From NCBI GenBank assembly GCA_049589355.1, contig JBAWAP010000314.1:1-25626 (forward strand): DNA of 25,626 nt. Reading direction: 5' to 3'. The notes beneath the pieces are model-generated. The model was not told where the DNA came from and made no database searches. It was given only the letters and a program-made list of their open reading frames with translations. A program made the translations under genes and the position numbers. This stretch comes from JBAWAP01 sp049589355. Its GTDB lineage: Bacteria > Chloroflexota > Anaerolineae > VGOG01. Positions within the stretch are counted from its first letter, which is position 1; each line of letters opens with the position of its first letter. Shown here one piece after another: positions 7,656 through 16,981 of this stretch.

Positions 7656-8579
7656 TTAAGCAAACAGCACCTTTCTCAACTCTCTCAATCTATCCACTCC
7701 CTTCACCTCGTGAGGGAAAAGGGGAAGGGTGATGATTTCCATCCTTTGGCCGTATTCGTCGGCCAGCAGGTTGATGTACGGGGTTTGCATTTCCATTCTG
7801 GCCTGATGGAATTCGCAGTCGGGGTTCTTGATTACGTTGTTGATGATCAGGTAGTGGATGGGGAGGCCGTATCCCTCGAATTCCCGAACCAGTCTCCTGG
7901 CCTGATACACACCCAGGGCCTCAGGAATGGTGACCAGGATGAACTCTGTGTTGTTCGGATTCCTCATGAAGTCTGTCACTTCCTTAGCCAGGGCTTTCCA
8001 ACTATCTATCAGGTCGAGAAAAGGGGCCTTTTTCAGTTTGAAGGTGTCGCGAACCTCGAAGTAGAACTTGGGGGCCATGCGCAGGTGCTTCAGGAACTTG
8101 TATGGCAGGTCCAACAGGCGCAAAGTGTCCCCCGCCGGAGCGGTGTCCCAAACGATGAGGTCGTAGCGCCCATCCCTGACCCGCTCCAATATGTAGTCCA
8201 ACATGAACTCTTCCTGGATTCCCGGCGCTATGGCGACATAATCTATGACCTCATCGTACTCCATGTCTATCAGAGAGGAAGCAGCCTCGTACACCTCCGG
8301 CCCAAACTTCTCCTTCCACCGCTCCATCACCTCATCAGGGGATATCTCAAGCGCATAAAGGTTTTCCGCGCCGTTTACCGGCTTTTCCGTCGCCCCTACC
8401 TCCATCTCGAAGATGTCCGAGAGGGAGGGGGTGAGGTCGCTGGAGACGATCAGCGTCTTCCTGCCAGTCGCGGCGTAGTGGAGGGCTGTGGTAGCAGAAC
8501 ATGTTGTCTTGCCTACTCCTCCTTTTCCTCCAAACATGAGGACGCGCTTGTTGGTGTGATCCAGTTCTGAAAGAGACAT
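7656..8579 (-). CDS. ArsA/Get3-type ATPase
   Basis: Single-domain (307 residues) P-loop ATPase of the ArsA/TRC40 family. The deviant Walker A motif GGKGGVGKT occupies residues 17-25, switch I contains SSDLTPSLSDIF, and switch II is VWDTAPAGDTLRLLDLP. These are the family signatures. Homologues power arsenite export or insert tail-anchored membrane proteins. No arsB, arsC or arsR gene is nearby, so arsenic resistance is not supported by context. Only one ATPase domain is present, as in Get3, whereas E. coli ArsA has two fused domains. The ATG is preceded by GGAG at a long distance. The gene is transcribed divergently from fmt. Confidence 0.9.
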   Translation of the reverse strand: MSLSELDHTNKRVLMFGGKGGVGKTTCSATTALHYAATGRKTLIVSSDLTPSLSDIFEMEVGATEKPVNGAENLYALEISPDEVMERWKEKFGPEVYEAASSLIDMEYDEVIDYVAIAPGIQEEFMLDYILERVRDGRYDLIVWDTAPAGDTLRLLDLPYKFLKHLRMAPKFYFEVRDTFKLKKAPFLDLIDSWKALAKEVTDFMRNPNNTEFILVTIPEALGVYQARRLVREFEGYGLPIHYLIINNVIKNPDCEFHQARMEMQTPYINLLADEYGQRMEIITLPLFPHEVKGVDRLRELRKVLFA

Positions 8580-8616
8580 CTAGCTTCACTAACTCCTCTC
8601 TGTGGCTTCGGGCCTG

Positions 8617-8645
8617 ATTTTACCACATGTCGCGTCAAACCGCAA
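8617..8645 (-). promoter_or_regulatory. Promoter of the ArsA-like gene
   Basis: On the minus strand a -35 TTGCGG (8640-8645) and an extended -10 TGGTAAAAT (TAAAAT at 8617-8622) are 17 bases apart. The predicted RNA start lies about 30 bases before the ATG at 8579. Confidence 0.6.
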
Positions 8646-8660
8646 TAATCTGGGCCGTGA

Positions 8661-8738
8661 TGCGTGAAACGTGAAACGTGGCGTGATGGTTGATTCACGT
8701 TTCACGTCTTCACGTTTGACGTTTCACGTTTCACGTCG
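8661..8738. repeat. ACGTTTCACG palindromic repeat
   Basis: A perfect 17-base inverted repeat: the left arm at 8663-8679 (CGTGAAACGTGAAACGT) matches the right arm at 8719-8735. The 39-base loop carries further copies of TTCACGT. The unit CGTGAAA is reiterated on both strands. It lies between the divergent arsA-like and fmt promoters. Confidence 0.85.
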
Positions 8739-8743
8739 TCGCC

Positions 8744-8772
8744 TTGCCCACTAGCCCAAAGTGTGATACAAT
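8744..8772 (+). promoter_or_regulatory. Promoter of fmt
   Basis: A -35 TTGCCC (8744-8749) and an extended -10 TGATACAAT (TACAAT at 8767-8772) are separated by 17 bases. Transcription would begin near 8779, about ten bases before the fmt ATG. This rules out the GTG at 8763 as a start. Confidence 0.65.
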
Positions 8773-8789
8773 CATCCCGGAGCAGAGTC

Positions 8790-9728
8790 ATGGAAAAGCT
8801 GGTCTTCATGGGCACGCCGGATTTTGCGGTGCCCGTTTTGAAGGCATTGCTCGGACGATACGAGATCGTAGGAGTGGTCACCCAGCCCGACCGACGGGTG
8901 GGACGGGGTCGCAGGGTGGAGGCATCACCTGTGAAGGTTGTGGCCCTGGCTTACGATTTGCCAGTGTTACAGCCGCCCAGCCTGCGCCAGCCTGACGTCG
9001 TGGCTGAGCTTGGAGCCTTAGCGCCCGAGGTGATCGTCGTGGCAGCTTATGGCCACATACTCCGGGCCGAGGTGCTGGGCGTCCCACCCAAGGGTTGCCT
9101 AAACGTCCACGCTTCGCTCCTGCCCAAGTACCGGGGAGCGGCCCCGGTTGCCGCGGCCATCCTGGCCGGTGAAGAGGAGACCGGGGTGACTATCATGCTG
9201 ATGGATGAGGGGATGGACACCGGACCTATCTTGTCCCGAGCCACCTGCCCTATATCCCCCCAGGATACGGGGGAGTCGCTGAGCGCCAGGTTGGCTCAGT
9301 TGGGGGCCGACCTGCTGATGGACACTCTGCCCCGCTGGCTGGCGGGCGAGATCGAGCCGCGGCCTCAGGACCACAGCCAGGCCACCTACAGCCGGATCAT
9401 CGTCAAGGAGGACGGCCTGATAGACTGGTCCCAGTCGGCCGTCGAGATCTGGCGGCGCAGCCGGGCTTACCATCCCTGGCCCAGCACCTATACGTACTGG
9501 CGAAGCAGGCTGCTCAAGGTACTTAGAGCCGAGGCGCTGCCCCATTGGTCGGGCGAGGGGGAGCCAGGGCAAGTGATGGCTCTCGATGAGGGCCTGGCTG
9601 TTGCCACTGGGGAGGGAGCCCTGCTTCTGAGTGAAGTGCAGTTGGCCGGCAAAAGGGCCCTGAATATCGAAGACTTCGCTAGAGGGCATAGGGATTTTGT
9701 GGGCTCGGTGCTGGGTCGGGGAGACTAG
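8790..9728 (+). CDS. fmt: Methionyl-tRNA formyltransferase
   Basis: Transfers a formyl group from 10-formyltetrahydrofolate to Met-tRNA for initiation of translation; cytosolic. The 312-residue protein has the expected length. Visible are the N-terminal MGTPDFAVPVL, the folate-binding and catalytic region with NVHASLLPKYRGAAPV (Asn-His of the formyltransferase active site), and the VTIMLMDEGMDTGPIL segment with the conserved Asp. The C-terminal OB-like domain follows (HPWPSTYT onward). The ATG at 8790 is chosen because it follows GGAG and the predicted RNA start is at about 8779. In many bacteria fmt is next to def (peptide deformylase), which is not seen here. The amidase gene follows after about 86 bases. 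Confidence 0.97.
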   Translation: MEKLVFMGTPDFAVPVLKALLGRYEIVGVVTQPDRRVGRGRRVEASPVKVVALAYDLPVLQPPSLRQPDVVAELGALAPEVIVVAAYGHILRAEVLGVPPKGCLNVHASLLPKYRGAAPVAAAILAGEEETGVTIMLMDEGMDTGPILSRATCPISPQDTGESLSARLAQLGADLLMDTLPRWLAGEIEPRPQDHSQATYSRIIVKEDGLIDWSQSAVEIWRRSRAYHPWPSTYTYWRSRLLKVLRAEALPHWSGEGEPGQVMALDEGLAVATGEGALLLSEVQLAGKRALNIEDFARGHRDFVGSVLGRGD

Positions 9729-9814
9729 CAAATGAAGAGGAGAATCTGGATGCTGTGCTCCGACCCTGAAGTGCTTTTGGATCCACTGAGTTTTTGTCGG
9801 AGGACGATAACTCC

Positions 9815-11227
9815 ATGCCCAATACCGAAGTCTGTACCCTCACCCTGGAGAAACTAAGCTCCCTGCTACGAGATGGGCAGGTCTCGCCCGTGGAAGTAGC
9901 TCAGGCATACTTCGAGCGTATTGATGCCCTGGATGAGATGCTTAACGCCTACATCACCGTGACCAGGGACCAGGCGCTGGCCGCTGCCCATCGCTGCGAG
10001 GAGGAGATCCTGCGAGGCGATTACCGGGGGCCGCTACACGGCGTCCCTGTAGCCCTCAAGGACCTCTACGACACGGCCGGCGTGCGCACCACGGCGGCCT
10101 CGAAAATCTACGCCCATCGCGTGCCCGACGAGGATGCCACCAGCGTAGCCAAGCTGCGCGCTGCCGGCGCCGTGCTCATTGGCAAGACGAACCTGCACCA
10201 GTTCGCCTACGGCGTGACGACGGAGAGCTCATACTTTGGGCCGACGCGCAATCCGTGGGACCCGGAACGGGTGGCCGGGGGCTCCAGCGGCGGCTCCGGG
10301 GCGGCCGTCGCCGCTGGTCTCTGTGGGGCGGCCACCGGCTCCGACACGGGTGGCTCCATCCGCATCCCTGCCGCTCTCTGCGGCATCGTTGGGCTCAAGC
10401 CCACCTATGGCCGCATCAGTTGCCACGGCCTGCTGCCCCTCTCCTGGACGCTGGACCACCCAGGGCCGATGGCCCGTAGTGTGTACGGCGTGGCAGTCAT
10501 GCTGGCGGCTATGGCTGGCCATGACCCGCAAGATCCCGCCTCGGCCGACGTGCCCGTTCCCGATTACACCGCTGGCTTGCGCGACGGCGTGGCGGGCCTG
10601 TGCATCGGCGTGGAGCCCCGGTGGGCGCTATCAGGGATTCACCAGGAAGTGCGGGCCGCTTTCCAGGAGGCCCTGGCGGTGCTCGAGGACCTGGGGGCTG
10701 AGATCGTGGAGGTATCCGTGCCACGAGTCGAAGAAGGCATGGAGGCCGCTCTGACCATCCTGATGGCCGAGGCAACAGCCATCCACGAGGAGTTCCTGCG
10801 CACCCGCCCCGACGATTACCAGCCCGACGTTCGCGCCCGGCTGGAAAAGGGCTTGGCCATCAGTGGCATGGACTATGGGCGCGCCCGGCGTAGCGGCGAA
10901 TTGCTACGTCGTGACTTCGCCATCCTGCTTCAGAAGGTGGATCTCTTTGCCACACCCACGTGTGGCATAACGGCGCCGAAACTCGGGCAGCGGGAGGTGA
11001 CCATTGACGGGGAGACCGTTCCCGTGATAGCGCCCCTTACGCGCTACACCCGGGTCTTCAACCTGACGGGCCTGCCGGCCATTTCGGTGCCCTGTGGCTT
11101 CTCTTCTGAGAGGCTGCCCATCGGCCTGCAACTGGTGGGCCGCGCCTGGGACGAGGCCACGGTGCTGCGCGCGGCTTACGCCTACGAAGCAGCGACGGAG
11201 TGGGCACAGCGCTGCCCATCGCTTTAG
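9815..11227 (+). CDS. GatA-like amidase (amidase signature family)
   Basis: Amidase-signature hydrolase, 470 residues from the chosen start. The Ser-cisSer-Lys triad is complete: Lys82 (VALKD), cis-Ser157 (GGSSGGSG) and nucleophile Ser181 (GSDTGGSIRIP). The spacing of 99 residues from Lys to nucleophile is as in GatA. It could be the A subunit of the Asp/Glu-tRNA amidotransferase, but gatB and gatC are not adjacent, and the C-terminus (ISVPCGF, LPIGLQLVG) is shared by stand-alone amidases. I therefore leave it as an amidase of unknown substrate. The ATG at 9815 follows GGAGG at 9799-9803; a TTG at 9794 in the same frame would be upstream of that ribosome site. Confidence 0.9.
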   Translation: MPNTEVCTLTLEKLSSLLRDGQVSPVEVAQAYFERIDALDEMLNAYITVTRDQALAAAHRCEEEILRGDYRGPLHGVPVALKDLYDTAGVRTTAASKIYAHRVPDEDATSVAKLRAAGAVLIGKTNLHQFAYGVTTESSYFGPTRNPWDPERVAGGSSGGSGAAVAAGLCGAATGSDTGGSIRIPAALCGIVGLKPTYGRISCHGLLPLSWTLDHPGPMARSVYGVAVMLAAMAGHDPQDPASADVPVPDYTAGLRDGVAGLCIGVEPRWALSGIHQEVRAAFQEALAVLEDLGAEIVEVSVPRVEEGMEAALTILMAEATAIHEEFLRTRPDDYQPDVRARLEKGLAISGMDYGRARRSGELLRRDFAILLQKVDLFATPTCGITAPKLGQREVTIDGETVPVIAPLTRYTRVFNLTGLPAISVPCGFSSERLPIGLQLVGRAWDEATVLRAAYAYEAATEWAQRCPSL

Positions 11228-11303
11228 GACCTTGGGGCAGGGAATTTCTTGCTCTAAACGGTAAAAGCAATCATCAATGGCACCATCTACCAGAATTGCA
11301 AAT

Positions 11304-11332
11304 TTGACAATCCTTCCTGTTTGTGTTACAAT
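11304..11332 (+). promoter_or_regulatory. Near-consensus promoter upstream of the glycerol block
   Basis: A perfect -35 TTGACA (11304-11309), a 17-base spacer and an extended -10 TGTTACAAT (TACAAT at 11327-11332) make this the best promoter in the window. Transcription would start near 11339 and run toward glpF through a terminator-like hairpin. Confidence 0.75.
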
Positions 11333-11673
11333 ATTATACAATTCATCCCAATCATAGCCTCCTTTGACCATTGCACACTTGATTTATGCAGGAGACAAGG
11401 GCGTGCTCATTGTTTGTCATCTCGATCGGTTGGTTTCTCCCTTCAATTCAAGGAACGCGGTTGTTTGACACCAAGGCAAGGCTTTTGGTGATACTTGCCT
11501 TGGTGTTTTTATTAGTCACCGCTGGCCCTAACTGGGATCAGCGGCGATGGCTCCCATCGGCATACGCCGAGGGTGTCCAAAAAAGTGGGAAAGGGGGTGA
11601 TCGCGACAGCTATTAGAGTTCAATGTTAGTGGTCTAAAAACATCAAGACTATTTTGAAAGGAGAGAACAAAAA
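11333..11673 (+). other. Long untranslated leader before glpF
   Basis: About 335 bases between the promoter and the glpF ATG hold no recognised gene. They contain the terminator-like hairpin at 11469-11510 and a second hairpin at 11542-11569 (CGATGG-CTC-CCATCG inside CGGCG/CGCCG). A 76-codon open frame (11386-11616) runs through both structures and has no convincing ribosome site. I read the stretch as a possible regulatory leader; no known riboswitch class was recognised. Confidence 0.45.
11469..11510 (+). terminator. Terminator-like hairpin in the glpF leader (possible attenuator)
   Basis: A perfect 12-base stem CACCAAGGCAAG (11469-11480) / CTTGCCTTGGTG (11494-11505) with a 13-base loop is followed by TTTTT. 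This is a textbook intrinsic terminator. The loop also contains TTGGTG (11485-11490), which can pair with the same CACCAA, so a competing fold is possible. Confidence 0.75.
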
Positions 11674-12399
11674 ATGGGTGCATTGATCGGTGAGGTCTTC
11701 GGGACCTTCATCCTGATTCTGTTGGGCGATGGTGTGGTTGCGAACTTCGCAACGCATCCTCGCCTGCCCGCAGGTGGCTACGACTGGACTACCATAACCC
11801 TCGGATGGGCCTTTGCGGTGGTGGTCGCCGTGTACGTTACTGCTGGAGTTTCCGGCGCGCACATCAACCCGGCGGTCACTATCGCCTTGGCGGTGAAGCG
11901 CGGCTTCTCCTGGGGCAAGGTCATTCCCTATATCATTGCCCAGATGATCGGCGCTTTCCTGGGCGCACTGGGCGTGTACCTGTGCTACCAGGGCGCTCTG
12001 GTAGCAGAGGGTATGCCCAACGTCTGGTGCACCGGGCCAGGTGCCAATATCTCGCTGTTCACAGCCTTCCTCTGCGAGATCTTCGGCACGGCGGTGCTGC
12101 TGTGGGGCGTCTTGGCGAGTGGCGACGCGAAGAACCTGGCCCCCGGAGCCAACCTCGGTGGGCTCTTTGTGGGCTTCACTGTTCTGGCGGTCGGCCTGTG
12201 CTTGGGTGGCCCCAGCGGCTATGCCATCAACCCCGCCCGTGACTTCGGCCCCCGCGTCTTTGGCCTCCTGGCAGGAACCACGGGTCTGTTTAGCAACCTC
12301 TACTGGCTGGTGGCGCCTATCCTTGGGCCTATCGTCGGTGGCATCGTGGGCGTCTTCACCTACGACTTCTTCGTCACCCCCTACCTGGCAAAGAAATAA
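11674..12399 (+). CDS. glpF: Glycerol uptake facilitator (aquaglyceroporin)
   Basis: Membrane channel of the MIP family that lets glycerol diffuse into the cell. The 241 residues form six hydrophobic helices with the two half-helix NPA boxes: GAHINPAVT (Asn65-Ala67) and GYAINPARDFGPR (Asn186-Ala188). The Asp at 190 after NPAR is the mark of glycerol-conducting members as opposed to strict water channels. An AAAGGAGAG ribosome site precedes the ATG by about nine bases. It is the first gene of the plus-strand glycerol block and is followed by dhaK after 124 bases, which supports glycerol rather than water transport. Expression may be controlled by the hairpin leader upstream. Confidence 0.96.
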   Translation: MGALIGEVFGTFILILLGDGVVANFATHPRLPAGGYDWTTITLGWAFAVVVAVYVTAGVSGAHINPAVTIALAVKRGFSWGKVIPYIIAQMIGAFLGALGVYLCYQGALVAEGMPNVWCTGPGANISLFTAFLCEIFGTAVLLWGVLASGDAKNLAPGANLGGLFVGFTVLAVGLCLGGPSGYAINPARDFGPRVFGLLAGTTGLFSNLYWLVAPILGPIVGGIVGVFTYDFFVTPYLAKK

Positions 12400-12451
12400 T
12401 TGAGCCAGTGGGCCGATCCAAGGCGAGTAGCTAAGTTTACAGGGTTGTCAA

Positions 12452-12490
12452 CGGGAGGGGAGCGAGAGGGAACCCTTTCCTCCCCTCCCG
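12452..12490. repeat. Palindromic hairpin between glpF and dhaK
   Basis: A perfect 11-base inverted repeat CGGGAGGGGAG (12452-12462) / CTCCCCTCCCG (12480-12490) has a 17-base loop that itself contains GAGGGAACCCTTTC. No T-run follows, so it is not an intrinsic terminator. It may stabilise the mRNA or be one of the dispersed repeats. Confidence 0.7.
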
Positions 12491-12523
12491 ACTTTGCGTG
12501 TAAGAGCGAAAGGATGCAAGAAC

Positions 12524-13597
<1,074 letters not shown>

Positions 13598-13604
13598 TGC
13601 ATCT

Positions 13605-13672
13605 AGCTGATGGCTGATAGCCGATAGCTTATGACTTTTGCTATCTGCTATTTGCTATCCGCCATTGCTAGG
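13605..13672. repeat. GATAGC-rich inverted repeat
   Basis: GCTGATGGCTGATAGCCGATAGC on the left is answered by GCTATCTGCTATTTGCTATCC on the right. The element fills the dhaK-dhaL gap and generates a false upstream start (TTG at 13638) in the dhaL frame. It is similar to the element at 7595-7650. Confidence 0.7.
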
Positions 13673-13691
13673 GAGGGAATGTTCTTCACAA

Positions 13692-14333
<642 letters not shown>

Positions 14334-14488
14334 CACGTCCGAGTTTCTCTCTACCTTGCGATACCGATAAATGGTGGTTCTAGCGATAGGGACTTTGAGA
14401 GGGGGTGATAAGGGGGAAAAACACGAGACGGAACCATGGCATAACCAAAACATCGCAAAATAAATACAAAACAAAGGAGTAAGTGTAA

Positions 14489-16000
14489 ATGGCAAAGAAA
14501 TACGCAGCAGCAGTGGACCAGGGTACGACCAGTACCCGCTTCATGATCTTTGACCATGCAGGGCAGGTGGCCGGCGTGGATCAGATGGAGCATGAGCAGA
14601 TTTACCCGAAGGCTGGCTGGGTGGAGCACGACCCGATGGAGATCTGGGCCCGCAGTCAGGACGTGATCAAGGCCGGGCTGAAGAAGTCGGGAGTCAAGGC
14701 CGAAGAAATCGCCTCCATCGGCGTGACCAACCAGCGCGAGACCACCGTCGTGTGGGACAAGAAGACCGGCAAGCCCTTCTACAACGCCATCGTCTGGCAG
14801 TGCACCCGCACCAAGGACATCTGCGACGACCTGGCCGAGGACGGTGGCCAGGACCGCTTCCGCGCCAAGGTCGGGTTGCCCCTGGCCACCTATTTCTCTG
14901 GCCCCAAGATCAAATGGATCCTGGACAACGTGGCTGGTGTCCGTAAGGCGGCCGAGAAGGGCGACGCCATCTTCGGCAACATTGACACCTGGGAGATCTG
15001 GTGGCTGACCGGTGGCCCCAAGGGGGGCGCGCACGTGACCGACGTCACCAACGCCAGCCGCACCATGCTCATGAATCTGAAGACCCTGGACTGGGATCAG
15101 GAGATCCTGGACATCCTGGGTATCCCCCGCCAGATGCTGCCGGAGGTCCGTCCCTCCGGCGATCCCAAGATCTACGGCTACACTCCCAAGGACGGACCTT
15201 TTGGCGTATCCATTCCGGTGTGCGGCGACCTGGGCGACCAGCAAGGGGCCCTGGTGGGCCAGACCTGCTTCAGCCCTGGCGAGGCCAAGAATACCTACGG
15301 CACCGGCTGCTTCATGCTGCTGAACACCGGCACTAAGGCTGTGCCCAGCAAGAGCGGCCTGCTGACCACCCTGGGCTACAAGTTCGGCGACGCGCCGGCG
15401 GTCTACGCTCTGGAGGGATCCATCGCCATCACCGGCGCGCTGGTGCAGTGGCTGCGCGATAACCTTAACTTCTTCGAGAAGTCGTCGCAGGTCGAGGATC
15501 TGGCTAAGACCGTTGAGGATAACGGTGGCATCTACTTCGTGCCCGCCTTCTCCGGCCTGTTCGCGCCCTATTGGAAGAGCGACGCCCGAGGCGTGATCGT
15601 CGGCCTGACCCGCTACGTCAACAAGGGGCACTTTGCCCGCGCCGCGCTAGAGGCCACCGCCTTCCAGACCCGCGAGGTGCTGGACGCCATGAACAAGGAC
15701 TCCGGCGTGGATCTGAAGGCCCTCAAGGTGGACGGCGGCATGGTCTTCAACGAGCTGCTCATGCAGTTCCAGGCCGATGTCCTGGGCGTGCCCGTCATTC
15801 GCCCGACGGTGGCCGAGACCACCGCGCTGGGTTCAGCCTACGCCTCTGGTCTGGCCGTCGGCTTCTGGGGGAATACCGACGAGCTGCGCAAGAACTGGGG
15901 TGTGGATAAGACCTGGGAGCCCAAGATGGACGCCGCGACCCGCGCCAAGCTCTACAAGGGATGGCTCAAGGCCGTCACCCGCACCTTCGATTGGGTGTAG
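14489..16000 (+). CDS. glpK: Glycerol kinase, copy 1
   Basis: FGGY-family kinase making sn-glycerol-3-phosphate from glycerol and ATP; cytosolic. The 503 residues are full length. The phosphate-1 loop AAVDQGTTSTRFMIFD is at the N-terminus. The glycerol-binding Arg-Glu pair appears in TNQRETT, the substrate Tyr in LATYFSGPKIKW, and the catalytic-base Asp in CGDLGDQQGALVGQ. An AAAGGAGTAAG ribosome site precedes the ATG. It follows dhaL after 155 bases and precedes etfB, so the cell would phosphorylate glycerol with this enzyme and oxidise the product with GlpA. A second, highly similar copy begins at 24956. Confidence 0.96.
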   Translation: MAKKYAAAVDQGTTSTRFMIFDHAGQVAGVDQMEHEQIYPKAGWVEHDPMEIWARSQDVIKAGLKKSGVKAEEIASIGVTNQRETTVVWDKKTGKPFYNAIVWQCTRTKDICDDLAEDGGQDRFRAKVGLPLATYFSGPKIKWILDNVAGVRKAAEKGDAIFGNIDTWEIWWLTGGPKGGAHVTDVTNASRTMLMNLKTLDWDQEILDILGIPRQMLPEVRPSGDPKIYGYTPKDGPFGVSIPVCGDLGDQQGALVGQTCFSPGEAKNTYGTGCFMLLNTGTKAVPSKSGLLTTLGYKFGDAPAVYALEGSIAITGALVQWLRDNLNFFEKSSQVEDLAKTVEDNGGIYFVPAFSGLFAPYWKSDARGVIVGLTRYVNKGHFARAALEATAFQTREVLDAMNKDSGVDLKALKVDGGMVFNELLMQFQADVLGVPVIRPTVAETTALGSAYASGLAVGFWGNTDELRKNWGVDKTWEPKMDAATRAKLYKGWLKAVTRTFDWV

Positions 16001-16046
16001 GTAGAACGTTTACGCCTGAGCATGTTCCCTACTGACGAATAAGGGG

Positions 16047-16093
16047 AAAGGGGGGGAATTGGGAGAGCAGCACAGCCTCTCAATTCCCCCTTT
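16047..16093 (+). terminator. Hairpin after glpK, possible weak terminator
   Basis: AAAGGGGGGGAATTGGGAGAG (16047-16067) pairs, apart from a two-base bulge, with CTCTCAATTCCCCCTTT (16077-16093). Only three T residues end the stem, so termination may be partial or the element may be a repeat. Confidence 0.45.
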
Positions 16094-16107
16094 GCTGGAT
16101 TGCAGGT

Positions 16108-16150
16108 GAGTGTTCACCCTTCCCTCCCAGGGAGGGGTGGGGAGAGGGTG
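16108..16150. repeat. CCTCCC/GGGAGG palindrome
   Basis: CCTTCCCTCCCAGGGAGGGG forms a compact palindrome, followed by TGGGGAGAGGG. It lies upstream of etfB and creates an artificial N-terminal extension in that frame. Confidence 0.5.
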
Positions 16151-16177
16151 TGGATACGAACAAGGGCAGGGAGAAAA

Positions 16178-16969
16178 GTGCATATCATAGTTTGTCTTAA
16201 ACAGATTATTGACCCAGAGATCGCGCCTAGCGAGTTCCAGATTGATCCGGTCCGCAAAGAGCAAATTCGGGGGAAGCACGCCCTGGTTATCAGCACCTTT
16301 GATGAGCACGCTCTGGAGGTAGCCGTGCAGGCCAAAGAAAAAACGGGCGGAAGGGTTACTGCTTTGACCATCGCCGGGGAGGAAGGGGGCGAAGCCCTGC
16401 ACACAGCCCTGGCCATTGGCGCGGACGAAGTTGTACTTCTCTCTGATCCCATCTTCTCTGACACCGACCCCTTCGGGAAAGCTCGTATCCTGGCGGCAGC
16501 CCTGCGAAAGCTCGGCCAGTTCGATGCGGTGCTGTGCGGCAGGCAGGCAGGCGATGTGGAACTAGGTGTCACTGGGCCGTTCCTGGCGGAAGAACTGGGC
16601 TTGCCCTGCATCGCTTTGGTGGCCAACATTGAGCCTGACAGCGATAGAGTACACCTGAAGCGGCCAGTGGAGAACGGGTACGAAATCCTGGAAGCCCCCT
16701 TGCCTTTCCTGGCTACCATCACCAACGATGAAAGCAACGTGCCGCGCCTTCCCACCGTCAGGGCGATCAGGGCCGCAGTGAGGAAAGCGGTTCCCATCTG
16801 GACGGCTGAGGAGATAGGGATAGAGGCCGGCCCAGAGGTGGCCAAAATCGAGTTGCAGGAGCTGTTCATCCCCAAGCGAGAGGTGCGATGCGAATTCGTT
16901 GATGGTGAATCCGGCCAGGAGAAGGGGGAGAACCTGGCTCTGCGGCTTAGGGAACTGACGCTCATCTAA
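16178..16969 (+). CDS. etfB: Electron transfer flavoprotein subunit beta
   Basis: Small subunit of the heterodimeric electron transfer flavoprotein that accepts electrons from FAD dehydrogenases. The 263 residues from the chosen start match the family. Landmarks are the start HIIVCLKQIIDPE, the AMP/FAD-contact region ALAIGADEVVLLSD, the GRQAGDVELGVTGPFLAEELG segment, and NVPRLPTVRAIRAA. The GTG at 16178 follows GGGAGAAAA and places the conserved first strand at the N-terminus; the longer frame from 16100 would run into a palindromic repeat. It overlaps no gene and is followed by etfA after 12 bases. Its position between glpK and glpA suggests that its electron donor is glycerol-3-phosphate dehydrogenase. 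Confidence 0.93.
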   Translation: MHIIVCLKQIIDPEIAPSEFQIDPVRKEQIRGKHALVISTFDEHALEVAVQAKEKTGGRVTALTIAGEEGGEALHTALAIGADEVVLLSDPIFSDTDPFGKARILAAALRKLGQFDAVLCGRQAGDVELGVTGPFLAEELGLPCIALVANIEPDSDRVHLKRPVENGYEILEAPLPFLATITNDESNVPRLPTVRAIRAAVRKAVPIWTAEEIGIEAGPEVAKIELQELFIPKREVRCEFVDGESGQEKGENLALRLRELTLI

Positions 16970-16981
16970 TGAGGAGGTAGG

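Noticed and set aside
7656..8579. Arsenic-resistance operon
   Set aside because: The ATPase is ArsA-like, but arsB, arsC, arsD and arsR are absent, and a Get3-type or other role is equally possible.
8661..8738. CRISPR-like array of CGTGAAA/TTTCACG units
   Set aside because: Units are about ten bases, occur on both strands and have no regular unique spacers; it is a palindromic repeat, not a CRISPR array.
9815..11227. gatA of the tRNA amidotransferase
   Set aside because: The catalytic triad spacing fits GatA, but gatB/gatC are not adjacent and the same triad occurs in stand-alone amidases, so the specific name was not given.
11386..11616. 76-codon frame with a hydrophobic stretch and an AYA-like cleavage site
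   Set aside because: It passes through the terminator-like hairpin at 11469-11510, has no clear ribosome site and no recognised family; treated as leader sequence instead.
14351..15631. 426-codon open frame on the minus strand
   Set aside because: Antisense shadow of glycerol kinase copy 1; no recognisable domain and no ribosome site.
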